64,000 bases of DNA, taken from NCBI GenBank assembly GCA_001414325.1, contig LLKB01000005.1:1239033-1303032 (forward strand), given 5' to 3'. Positions 52,713-59,920 of the stretch are shown piece by piece. The translations under genes were made by a program, and so were the position numbers. Each line of letters begins with the position of its first letter. Within the stretch, counting starts at the first letter, position 1. The notes beneath the pieces are model-generated. The model searched no databases and was not told the origin of the DNA. It saw nothing but the letters and a program-made list of their open reading frames with translations. The DNA is from Butyribacter intestini. Its GTDB lineage: Bacteria > Bacillota > Clostridia > Lachnospirales > Lachnospiraceae.

Positions 52713-54167
52713 ATGTCAGATAATAATAATAGTGATAATATAAACGCATCAGATAACAATAATAACAACGATAGTTATGAAGAAATCTGTTATATATGCC
52801 GCCGTCCTGAAAGCAAAGCAGGCAAAATGATACATATTCCAAATAATATATGTATCTGTAATGACTGTATGCAGAAAACTTTTGATTCAATGAACAATAT
52901 GAACCTGAACGGCACATTTCCAAATATGCCTTATATGGATATGTTCGGATTTGGTATGCCAAATATGCCGGGCGGTGACAATATCCCTAAAAATCAGAAG
53001 ATTAAAAAGAAAAAAGCTGCAAAAGAAAAGAAAAAAGATAATATACAGACAGGTGTCTTTGACATAAAACATCTTCCTGCACCTCATATAATTAAATCAA
53101 AACTCGATGAATATGTAGTCGGTCAGGAATTTGCAAAAAAAGTAATGTCTGTCGCAGTTTATAACCATTATAAGCGTGTACTCTCAGATGATATTGAGGA
53201 AGATGACGGAATCGAAATCGAAAAGTCAAATATGCTTATGGTAGGTCCAACAGGCTGCGGTAAAACATATCTTGTTAAAACACTTGCTAAAATACTTCAG
53301 GTTCCTCTTGCCATAACTGATGCGACTTCACTTACAGAAGCCGGATATATAGGCGATGATGTAGAGAGCGTTTTATCAAAGCTTCTCGCCGCAGCCGACA
53401 ACGATGTTGAAAAAGCCGAACATGGAATTATCTTTATAGATGAAATTGACAAGATTGCTAAAAAAAGAAACACAAACAGCAGAGATGTAAGTGGAGAATC
53501 CGTTCAGCAGGGAATGTTAAAACTTCTTGAAGGCAGTGATGTCGAAGTTCCGGTCGGTGCTACAAGCAAAAATGCGATGGTTCCGCTTACAACGGTTAAT
53601 ACGAGAAATATTTTATTTATCTGTGGCGGTGCTTTTCCTGAACTTGAAAAAGTTATTAAAAACAGACTTACAAAACAGTCGTCCATTGGATTTGAAGCTG
53701 AACTTAAAGATAAATATGATAACGACGAAAATATTCTCTCAAAAGTTACTACTGAGGATCTCAGAGAATTTGGTATGATTCCTGAATTTCTAGGCAGACT
53801 TCCTATAGTATTTACACTTCAGGCAATGACTGAGGATATGCTCGCACAGATACTCACACAGCCCAAAAATGCAATCTTAAAGCAGTACAAAAAGCTTCTC
53901 GCACTTGATGAAGTTGACCTTAAATTTGACGATGAAGCCGTTCACTGCATAGCAAAAAAAGCCTTAAAGAAAAACACCGGGGCAAGAGCTCTTCGTGCCA
54001 TTATTGAAGACTTTATGCTTGATATAATGTATGAAATTCCTAAGGATGACATGATAGGACGGGTAACTATCACTGATGATTATATAAACCACAAAGGTTC
54101 TCCGGTTATTGAAATGCGTGAAAGTGGCGAAGCAAAAATCCTCACCCAGAGAGATTTGATTGAATAA
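52713..54167 (+). CDS. clpX: ATP-dependent Clp protease ATP-binding subunit ClpX
   Basis: 484 residues, somewhat longer than usual (about 420) because of an Asn-rich N-terminal start (about 1-22) and a Met/Asn/Pro-rich linker (about 56-110). The zinc-binding domain has Cys26, Cys29, Cys49, Cys52. AAA+ module: Walker A LMVGPTGCGKTYLVKTL (about 180), Walker B GIIFIDEIDKIAKKR, and sensor/arginine-finger and pore loops as in ClpX (GYIGDDVESVLSKLL). It unfolds proteins for ClpP; no clpP lies next to it. RBS AAGGAG. It has its own terminator. Confidence 0.96.
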   Translation: MSDNNNSDNINASDNNNNNDSYEEICYICRRPESKAGKMIHIPNNICICNDCMQKTFDSMNNMNLNGTFPNMPYMDMFGFGMPNMPGGDNIPKNQKIKKKKAAKEKKKDNIQTGVFDIKHLPAPHIIKSKLDEYVVGQEFAKKVMSVAVYNHYKRVLSDDIEEDDGIEIEKSNMLMVGPTGCGKTYLVKTLAKILQVPLAITDATSLTEAGYIGDDVESVLSKLLAAADNDVEKAEHGIIFIDEIDKIAKKRNTNSRDVSGESVQQGMLKLLEGSDVEVPVGATSKNAMVPLTTVNTRNILFICGGAFPELEKVIKNRLTKQSSIGFEAELKDKYDNDENILSKVTTEDLREFGMIPEFLGRLPIVFTLQAMTEDMLAQILTQPKNAILKQYKKLLALDEVDLKFDDEAVHCIAKKALKKNTGARALRAIIEDFMLDIMYEIPKDDMIGRVTITDDYINHKGSPVIEMRESGEAKILTQRDLIE

Positions 54168-54235
54168 AGTGCTATTTGCCTGACCGTGATAAATAAACGC
54201 AGAATTATATAAATATTGTACTTTTTTAATCCACA

Positions 54236-54277
54236 AGCACAGCAGTATTTAAAAAAACTGCTGTGCTGTTTTTATTT
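54236..54277 (+). terminator. Terminator of clpX
   Basis: AGCACAGCAGT pairs with ACTGCTGTGCT across a short AT-rich loop, followed by GTTTTTATTT. Lies about 70 bases after the clpX stop. Confidence 0.9.
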
Positions 54278-54387
54278 ATCTCTCAACTGCTTTCAAATTA
54301 TAATACAATTTTAGATTTTTCACATCTGCAAACATCAACATTGCTGTCTGTTTTCCTATCTGCACTAATATAGATAATACTTTTCTT

Positions 54388-56190
54388 TCAGCCCCGGCTC
54401 TGCTCCTTTATCCAAGTATCAAGCCTTTCATTTAATAATGAGAAAGGTGCTTCCCCTATCGACAATATATATTCATGAAATTTCTTCGGTGTGAACTTCT
54501 TTCCAAGCTTCTTCTCTGCCTTTTTATACATCTGCTCTATCTCTAAATAACCCATAGTATATTTAAGATAATTTGCCGGCTCTGAAACCATACTGTTATA
54601 CACTGTTTTACTCTGTTCTATATCAAATCCATATGCCGTGAGATATTTTGCCAATTTTGTAAGACTCCAGCCGTTATAATTTATTCCTATATCAGCCTGT
54701 GCATAAATACAAAGCGTTGCGATAGTGTTTTCCCGAAGTATCTCTGCCGTTTTCTCATCCAACCCGGCATATTTGTAACTGTAAAGCTCTGCATAAGTCC
54801 CCCATCCTTCAACATAACCGCCTATATTAACAACACTTCTGAAAGGAACCGGTGATTTTGAATAGAAAAAGCAGTTCTGGTACAAATGTCCCGGATAACT
54901 TTCATGTGCTATTGTTGTAAACGCTTTGCTAAGGTCGTATTTTTTATTTCCGTTAAGATAAACCACATTATTATTATAATTATCTATCGCAGGTGTCAGA
55001 TAAAAAGCGGGACTTAGACTTTCTTCAAGAGAACGGTCAACGTACTTTACCTGACACTTTATGTCATCGGAAAGTGACGGAAAATCCTCTTTCATTGCAC
55101 TCTTTAAATGTTTTATAACTTCATTTGGCTCAGTATATTTATACTTTACATTTACGGCACTATCATAAATCTTTGAATTTTTTGCAATAATCTCCGAAAT
55201 TTTCTTCTGTGCCTGCTTCAATTCCTTATCTATTAATATTTCCATTTCTTTAATGCTTCTGTCAGACCCCGTCTTTCGCCTTACAAGATATTCATAATAC
55301 TTTTTACCATTTTTAAAACCGCAAAGACCTCCATTATTCTTTCCATTACCCTTAAGTGACTCCAATCCAAATACAAGATTTTTGTATGCCGGGATAACTT
55401 TATTAAGTACAGCATCTCTATTTTTAGCAATATAATTTTGTTTATCAGTATCATTTATATTGGCAAATCCTGATATTCTCTTTTCAAAAGTCGTAATAAG
55501 ATAATTTTTATCCGGATTTTTAACAAACGCATTACACTGTTTTATCACCAGATTCACACAAGTATCACTCATAAAAGTTCCCTTACTTGCCTTATATTTT
55601 TCATATTTAATGACATTATTAAAATACTCCGGAATAAGATTTAACAGCTTTATGTAATCTTTAATATCATTTTCCGTATAAAAATTATATTCAACAAGCA
55701 AAACAGGAAGCTGTGCCTGGATACCCGAAGTCTCACTTAAATACTCCTCAAAGTCCGGATATTTTGACGATTCCAGATTTAGTTTCATCATGTACTCTGC
55801 AAGATCATAACAGATTTTCTGTTCCTCTTTCAATTTATCATAATCAAAACTTCTAAGAGTCTCCATCATATTTTCATAAACCGAATAAGTCCCCTTCTGT
55901 TCATCAAAATCCATATTTCCAAAACTGACCTCCATATTATCAAGACCATATATCTTTTTATTTTTTAAAGTATAATTCATTGTCAGGGTATCCTGCGAAA
56001 CGCTGTCAATAAAAATCTGATTTAAAAAAGCATCAAAATCCTCCTGCATCTTTTCAACAGACCTTGAATTATCATAGTCGACACTTTTTTGTAAAACATC
56101 AATAACAGAAAAATAATCCCCCCTGACTGCTCCTATCGCCAACAAAATAAAACATAATGAAATAATTACTTTTATTATCCTATTTTTCAC
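54388..56190 (-). CDS. DUF885 family protein, probable membrane-anchored or secreted metallopeptidase-like
   Basis: 600 residues from GTG 56190, which has GAGGAG 4-5 bases upstream; ATG 56202 and the longer frame to 56298 have no RBS. An N-terminal helix (RIIKVIISLCFILLAIGAVR) is a signal or anchor. The rest is a helical DUF885 domain with TTIAHESYPGHLYQNCFFYS (H-E-x-x-P-G-H, a zinc-peptidase-like motif), GGYVEGWGTYAELYSYKYAG and FHEYILSIGEAPFSLLNERL. DUF885 proteins are related to M32-type carboxypeptidases; the substrate is unknown. Single gene. Confidence 0.88.
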   Translation of the reverse strand: MKNRIIKVIISLCFILLAIGAVRGDYFSVIDVLQKSVDYDNSRSVEKMQEDFDAFLNQIFIDSVSQDTLTMNYTLKNKKIYGLDNMEVSFGNMDFDEQKGTYSVYENMMETLRSFDYDKLKEEQKICYDLAEYMMKLNLESSKYPDFEEYLSETSGIQAQLPVLLVEYNFYTENDIKDYIKLLNLIPEYFNNVIKYEKYKASKGTFMSDTCVNLVIKQCNAFVKNPDKNYLITTFEKRISGFANINDTDKQNYIAKNRDAVLNKVIPAYKNLVFGLESLKGNGKNNGGLCGFKNGKKYYEYLVRRKTGSDRSIKEMEILIDKELKQAQKKISEIIAKNSKIYDSAVNVKYKYTEPNEVIKHLKSAMKEDFPSLSDDIKCQVKYVDRSLEESLSPAFYLTPAIDNYNNNVVYLNGNKKYDLSKAFTTIAHESYPGHLYQNCFFYSKSPVPFRSVVNIGGYVEGWGTYAELYSYKYAGLDEKTAEILRENTIATLCIYAQADIGINYNGWSLTKLAKYLTAYGFDIEQSKTVYNSMVSEPANYLKYTMGYLEIEQMYKKAEKKLGKKFTPKKFHEYILSIGEAPFSLLNERLDTWIKEQSRG

Positions 56191-56541
56191 TTTACTCCTC
56201 ATTTCTGCACACATTTTTTTGCATATTAAGTTTGTGTCAAGTGTGCACAGACACAAATCTTGTGTGCGAAAAATCCTGTATATATAGATTTTTCGCACTA
56301 CTCCCCTGATTTATTGTGAATTTTTCGACATGTTTCTGCACAAAAATATAAAATATTTTAATTATTTATGTTACAATTTTACAAAAGTATGTTAAAATAA
56401 ATATAGAACTAATTTTAAATAGCCTATGTAACCAATAACAATTTATATAACCCTATTGGATTTAAAATGTATCTGACCCTAAACTGGTACTACGGCTTAC
56501 AACATTGCTATACCACACAAAGAAATGAGGTTTCAATTTTC
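56191..56541 (-). promoter_or_regulatory. Leader region of the DUF885 gene with two hairpins
   Basis: Two inverted repeats lie one after the other upstream of the DUF885 start: GTGCGAAAAATC / GATTTTTCGCAC (56264-56298, perfect 12 bp) and TTTGTGT / ACACAAA (56231-56257). The rest of the 350-base region is AT-rich, and it must also contain the plus-strand promoter for the 56542 gene. No known riboswitch is recognised. Confidence 0.45.
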
Positions 56542-56787
56542 ATGAATACATACTCTGAAAACCAAAATACATTACTGCAAACCAACAAATACCAGAAAAT
56601 GCTGGTATCCTTTTTTGCTGTCTTTAAAATTGACAAAACCATAAATCCAATTCAGTATATTATGTCCAATATTGATATACATGATGAAACTGTCCCTGAT
56701 TATATTCCATTTCTTATCAACTATAACAATTCTGATTATCTCTTAGATATTATGTTATGGGATTATTCTGAACTTCAATCCTTATAA
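56542..56787 (+). CDS. Small protein of unknown function upstream of the cotJ genes
   Basis: 81 residues from ATG 56542 (GAGG upstream). Soluble, with no membrane helix: MNTYSENQNTLLQTNKYQKM, then a hydrophobic and acidic second half ending LDIMLWDYSELQSL. I do not recognise it. It lies 150 bases upstream of cotJA on the same strand and may be a sporulation gene. Confidence 0.5.
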   Translation: MNTYSENQNTLLQTNKYQKMLVSFFAVFKIDKTINPIQYIMSNIDIHDETVPDYIPFLINYNNSDYLLDIMLWDYSELQSL

Positions 56788-56940
56788 TATAAGTTTTCTT
56801 AATATCTACCTAACTATCCCGTCAGTAATATGCTATCTCAGTAACATTTTTCTTATTTCTTCATAAAAATATATAGATTAGATATATAAATATATTCTAA
56901 TTCTTAAAATATATGATTCCGATAACGAAAGGAATTTCCT

Positions 56941-57390
56941 ATGAATAACATGAATTTCAGATTACAGGCAGGCTGTCAGCATTGTGGTAACTGCAGCTGC
57001 TGCTCTCAAAAACCAAATAATACGGTTCCGGGATGCAATAGTCATTCTCAAAACCAGAGCAATATGACTTCCGGTTGCAACAGTTGTTCTTCAAATCAAA
57101 ATAACATTGCTTCCGGTTGCAACAACCACCATCAAAATCAACCACGAACATGCGATTCCGGTTGTGAGCGACCACATTACAGACCACCTGAAAATTGTGC
57201 TGATTCAATATCACATATTGATATGCACAATATTCCTATTGGAATAGGCTATGTTCCTTGGCAAAAGTGGAGAAATGTCTATGCCCTCTGCGAAGGTCTT
57301 TCACAGGGAACTATTTTTAAAGAACTTGACTATCCGTTTTACGGCTGTATTCCAAATGGATTTTGCAGTCAAAAAGGAGGTGCGAGATGA
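56941..57390 (+). CDS. cotJA: Spore coat-associated protein CotJA with a Cys/Asn-rich N-terminal extension
   Basis: 149 residues, almost twice the length of Bacillus CotJA. Residues 10-85 are a Cys/Asn/Gln/Ser-rich segment with repeated SGCNSCSSNQNN-like units. The C-terminal part (about 90-145) is the CotJA domain: IPIGIGYVPWQKWRNVYALC, then LSQGTIFKELDYPFYGC. RBS GAAAGGAA before ATG 56941. Its stop overlaps the start of cotJB (ATGA). The Cys-rich part could cross-link or bind metal in the coat (inferred). Confidence 0.9.
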   Translation: MNNMNFRLQAGCQHCGNCSCCSQKPNNTVPGCNSHSQNQSNMTSGCNSCSSNQNNIASGCNNHHQNQPRTCDSGCERPHYRPPENCADSISHIDMHNIPIGIGYVPWQKWRNVYALCEGLSQGTIFKELDYPFYGCIPNGFCSQKGGAR

Positions 57391-57632
57391 ATAGAGAAAA
57401 GCATAACCTCTTGGCATATATCACCCAGGTAAGCTTCGCAATGGACGATACAGTTCTTTTTTTAGACACACACCCATGTGACAAAGATGCTCTGTGTTAT
57501 TACAACAAATTAAAAAAAGAAAGAAAAGAAGCAGTAAATGAATATACACAGAAATATGGTCCACTTTCTAAATATGATGTCCCGGACTCATGTTACTGGG
57601 AATGGGTAAAAGACCCGTGGCCATGGGAATAA
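57387..57632 (+). CDS. cotJB: Spore coat protein CotJB
   Basis: 81 residues. LLAYITQVSFAMDDTVLFLD, THPCDKDALCYYNKLKKERK and YGPLSKYDVPDSCYWEWVKD, then PWPWE are the CotJB signature. RBS AAAGGAGG 6 bases before ATG 57387, which overlaps the cotJA stop by 4 bases. Between cotJA and the cut-off cotJC. Confidence 0.92.
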   Translation: MNREKHNLLAYITQVSFAMDDTVLFLDTHPCDKDALCYYNKLKKERKEAVNEYTQKYGPLSKYDVPDSCYWEWVKDPWPWE

Positions 57633-57728
57633 AAAATAAACTATTGTTGTTTATTATGGATTTTTAAAGTTTCTGTAAATTTCACCAAAAACAAATATCA
57701 TTGCGTTTGACGCAGAAATGAGGAGTTT

Positions 57729-57827
57729 ATGTTTAATTATGAAAAGCGATTGCAATACCCTGTCAATATAACAAGGTGCGACCCAAAAGCTGCAATGGTA
57801 ATAATGAGTCAATACGGTGGTCTGTAG
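57729..57827 (+). pseudogene. cotJC: CotJC (manganese catalase-like coat protein), cut off after 31 codons
   Basis: GAGGAG precedes ATG 57729. The product FNYEKRLQYPVNITRCDPKA, then MVIMSQYGG is a clear CotJC start, normally followed by D-G-E-L-x-A and about 155 more residues of di-manganese catalase. Here it reads L and a stop (TAG 57825). The sequence after that is AT-rich and then phage-like, so the gene is interrupted here by the prophage end. Confidence 0.85.
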
Positions 57828-57905
57828 TCGAGAACTTATAATATATTAAAATGTATTATATTATCTTTTATCGTATTATATCATATTTTATTATATTTAT
57901 GTATA

Positions 57906-57934
57906 TTGAAATCTGCTTTTACATATGATATAAT
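57906..57934 (+). promoter_or_regulatory. Strong promoter of the candidate antitoxin RNA
   Basis: TTGAAA (57906-57911), 17 bases, TATAAT (57929-57934). Perfect -10 and a near-perfect -35. It points towards the small toxin gene. Confidence 0.75.
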
Positions 57935-57940
57935 GTCGTC

Positions 57941-58015
57941 AGACAAAGAGAAGCTATTGTTCCGTAGTGAACACAAAACAAAATCCCCGATGCTGCCAAC
58001 ATCGGGGATTTTTAT
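57941..58015 (+). ncRNA. Candidate type I antitoxin RNA
   Basis: From the promoter to the terminator is an RNA of about 70-75 bases with no coding frame of note. Its segment GCTATTGTTCCGTAGTGAAC (57953-57972) is nearly the same as GCTATATACTCCGTAGTAAAC in the toxin gene's 5' region (58133-58153, same strand), so it is antisense to the toxin mRNA there. This is the plan of par/Fst-type RNAs: convergent, a shared terminator and direct repeats that provide the pairing. Confidence 0.65.
57982..58010. terminator. Shared bidirectional terminator
   Basis: AATCCCCGATG-CTGCCAA-CATCGGGGATT is a perfect 11-bp stem. Plus: TTTTATT follows; minus: TTTGTTTTG. It ends both the candidate antitoxin RNA and the toxin mRNA. 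Confidence 0.9.
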
Positions 58016-58059
58016 TCCTATTTAGCGTGGAAGGCTTAATACCACAGGCTAATTGCCAA

Positions 58060-58155
58060 TCATTTATCACCATCTAACCATTTGATAATGTAATGAGAAA
58101 TCACACTACCCATAACAGTGACAAAAAGAGCTGCTATATACTCCGTAGTAAACAC
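58060..58155 (-). CDS. Small hydrophobic peptide, candidate Fst-like type I toxin
   Basis: 31 residues if begun at GTG 58155: EYIAALFVTVMGSVISHYII, then KWLDGDK. One membrane helix followed by a short charged tail, as in Fst/Ldr-type toxins and the holin-like toxins next to phage lysis modules. GGAAGGAGG lies immediately upstream. The start codon is uncertain (GTG close to the RBS, or the ACG four codons later). Not long enough for most gene finders. The small RNA at 57941-58015 is complementary to its RBS/start region. Confidence 0.6.
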   Translation of the reverse strand: MFTTEYIAALFVTVMGSVISHYIIKWLDGDK

Positions 58156-58231
58156 CTCCTTCCCTTGCCGGTATAGGAGATGGCAACGAATCTATTCTAT
58201 CATATAAATTGACAATTTTCTACATTCAAAC

Positions 58232-58801
58232 TCAATGCACCTTATTATAATTAAGAATCGCCTGCACTATAGCTTTTGCTACGGCATCTCTGTTCTTCTT
58301 GTAAAGTTTTGCATCGTCAGGGTCAGATACAAAACACACCTCAATAAGAAGTGCCGGCTTTGTTGTCTTATTTAAAACCCATAATCCCGATGTTGTTTTC
58401 ACACCTCTGTTTCTAAAACCTACTTTTGAAAGCTGGTTGCATATTCTCTTTGACAAATCTCCTTTGATACCTAAGGTATCTCTCACCCATACCTCTGTTC
58501 CTGTTGTTTTTCCATCCTGTACTTTCTGATGAGCTGCTGAGTTGAAATGAATTGAGATGTCAATATCTCTCGTCTTTGAATTGCACTTGGTACAAATTTT
58601 CCTGAGCACATCCGTCTGGCTTGTTCCGTTGTTCACGGTACAATTATATGCCTTGATACGATTCTTTTTCAAAAGTCTTATTACCTTTTTGGTAATAATT
58701 CTGTCCTCTCTGCTCTCGTCAATATAGTCAGATGCTCCACAAGCTATCTTACCCTGTGGATTGTGACCTCCGTGCACTGTTACTGCTTTTATCTTACTCA
58801 T
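58232..58801 (-). CDS. N-acetylmuramoyl-L-alanine amidase (Amidase_3), phage endolysin
   Basis: 189 residues, a single catalytic domain. Zinc ligands in VTVHGGHNPQGK, ISIHFNSAAH, and the catalytic glutamate in PALLIEVCFVSDPDDAKLY. No signal peptide and no separate wall-binding domain. It cuts the amide between MurNAc and L-Ala at the end of infection. It lies downstream of the holin gene, as in other phage lysis modules. Confidence 0.93.
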   Translation of the reverse strand: MSKIKAVTVHGGHNPQGKIACGASDYIDESREDRIITKKVIRLLKKNRIKAYNCTVNNGTSQTDVLRKICTKCNSKTRDIDISIHFNSAAHQKVQDGKTTGTEVWVRDTLGIKGDLSKRICNQLSKVGFRNRGVKTTSGLWVLNKTTKPALLIEVCFVSDPDDAKLYKKNRDAVAKAIVQAILNYNKVH

Positions 58802-58849
58802 AATCTTTTTCCTCGCTTTCCGTATACTTTATTTACATTATTATTTATT

Positions 58850-59080
58850 CTATTCTTCACACTTTACTTCCGGAAGTCCTGCAACTGATGTCAGAATACT
58901 TACAACTCCGGCTACTACTGCCGAAGATGCTGCCAGTTTCCAATCAACATTTGCCACTGTGCTTCCAACTGCTATTACAGAAACTGCAGTCTGAGCCATT
59001 GTTTTAATCGCTCTGACTGTCGCAGATTTTACCCATTTCTGAGTATCAACACTTACCTTTAACACACAATTTTTAAACAT
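58850..59080 (-). CDS. Phage holin (r1t-like)
   Basis: 76 residues, two membrane segments (RAIKTMAQTAVSVIAVGSTV and AASSAVVAGVVSILTSVAGL) with TQKWVKSATV at the start and GLPEVKCEE at the end, the signature of r1t/LLH-like holins. It makes the membrane hole that lets the endolysin out. Lies 49 bases upstream of the endolysin gene. Confidence 0.9.
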   Translation of the reverse strand: MFKNCVLKVSVDTQKWVKSATVRAIKTMAQTAVSVIAVGSTVANVDWKLAASSAVVAGVVSILTSVAGLPEVKCEE

Positions 59081-59094
59081 AAATAAAAACCTCC

Positions 59095-59340
59095 CTATTT
59101 CTTTTCTAAATCTTCTATTCTGTGATTTGCTACTTTTATATCTTCCGAGTTTAAAGCTACTGATTTTTCAAGCTCATAGACCCGGTCGATTACCTGATTA
59201 TGTACATCCTGCTTTTTCTCCAACTGTTCCAAGCGGTATGCTACAAGAGCCGTTGACCTCTTATTTGCAAAATATGCTCCGCTTGCTGTTCCGAGCATTG
59301 AAATAACTGCTATTATTATTTCTATTGCGTATGCTGCCAT
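59095..59340 (-). CDS. Phage lysis-associated protein (XhlA-like), membrane helix plus coiled coil
   Basis: 81 residues. An N-terminal helix (AIEIIIAVISMLGTASGAYF) is followed by a coiled coil with YRLEQLEKKQDVHNQVIDRV and NHRIEDLEKK. This order and the terminal motif occur in phage hemolysin XhlA-type proteins next to holins. Probably helps lysis. Ends 15 bases before the holin gene. Confidence 0.75.
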   Translation of the reverse strand: MAAYAIEIIIAVISMLGTASGAYFANKRSTALVAYRLEQLEKKQDVHNQVIDRVYELEKSVALNSEDIKVANHRIEDLEKK

Positions 59341-59382
59341 TTGTGTCTCCTTTCCTGCCTTTAGGCATTAAAAAAGAAGCCT

Positions 59383-59496
59383 TTACGCTTCACTATGCTG
59401 TTCGATATATTTTTTTACTTTTACTCTTAATTTCGCCGGAACTTCGTCAATACGATTCAAATCGTATGCAATTCTCTCAGACCAAAATTTCACCAT
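59383..59496 (-). CDS. Small phage protein (CD1375-like)
   Basis: 37 residues from ATG 59496 (AAAGGGGGTGG upstream): VKFWSERIAYDLNRIDEVPA, then KLRVKVKKYIEQHSEA. The A-x-x-I-x-x-x-x-x-x-I-x-x-V-P pattern is that of the short CD1375/XkdX-like proteins between tail and lysis genes of clostridial phages. A frame extending to 59589 lacks an RBS and overlaps the upstream gene. Confidence 0.65.
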   Translation of the reverse strand: MVKFWSERIAYDLNRIDEVPAKLRVKVKKYIEQHSEA

Positions 59497-59512
59497 ATCG
59501 TCCACCCCCTTT

Positions 59513-59875
59513 CTATTCACTATAAATAACCTCTGACATCTCAGCAATGGCATCATTCTGAGTAGTCTGCCCTGCTTCGACTGCCGCAAGTCTCACCTCT
59601 ATATTGCTGAACTGACGGATGTTAAATGACGCTTCAAAAACACTCTTTTCCTCTGAATATAGATATGACACTGTTTCAAAAGTATAATTTTTGTACTCGC
59701 CTATGATTTCGCCAGTATCGTCTTTTATGTACCTAAATGCTGCCAGATTTTCGTCAGTCAGTTTCTTGCGGAAGTTTTCAATATCTTCAGCAGAAGAAAA
59801 ATCTGCTGTGATTTTTGTTGCTGTGCTGCTTTCGGTAACGGTAAGTTCTGTGTTGTCTTTTAATTTGATTTTCAT
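59513..59875 (-). CDS. Phage tail-region protein of unknown function
   Basis: 120 residues from ATG 59875 (AAAGGA 9 bases upstream; an in-frame ATG at 59884 is too close to it). Beta-rich start (IKLKDNTELTVTESSTATKI), C-terminal helix (VRLAAVEAGQTTQNDAIAEM). Typical of small proteins downstream of baseplate genes; not recognised. Confidence 0.65.
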   Translation of the reverse strand: MKIKLKDNTELTVTESSTATKITADFSSAEDIENFRKKLTDENLAAFRYIKDDTGEIIGEYKNYTFETVSYLYSEEKSVFEASFNIRQFSNIEVRLAAVEAGQTTQNDAIAEMSEVIYSE

Positions 59876-59920
59876 AATAGTCATTCCTTTCTTTATATAA
59901 AATCAATATAGAGTTAAATA

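Noticed and set aside
54388-56298. DUF885 protein starting at 56298
   Set aside because: The first 36 codons run through leader hairpins without an RBS; GTG 56190 has GAGGAG and starts a signal-anchor sequence.
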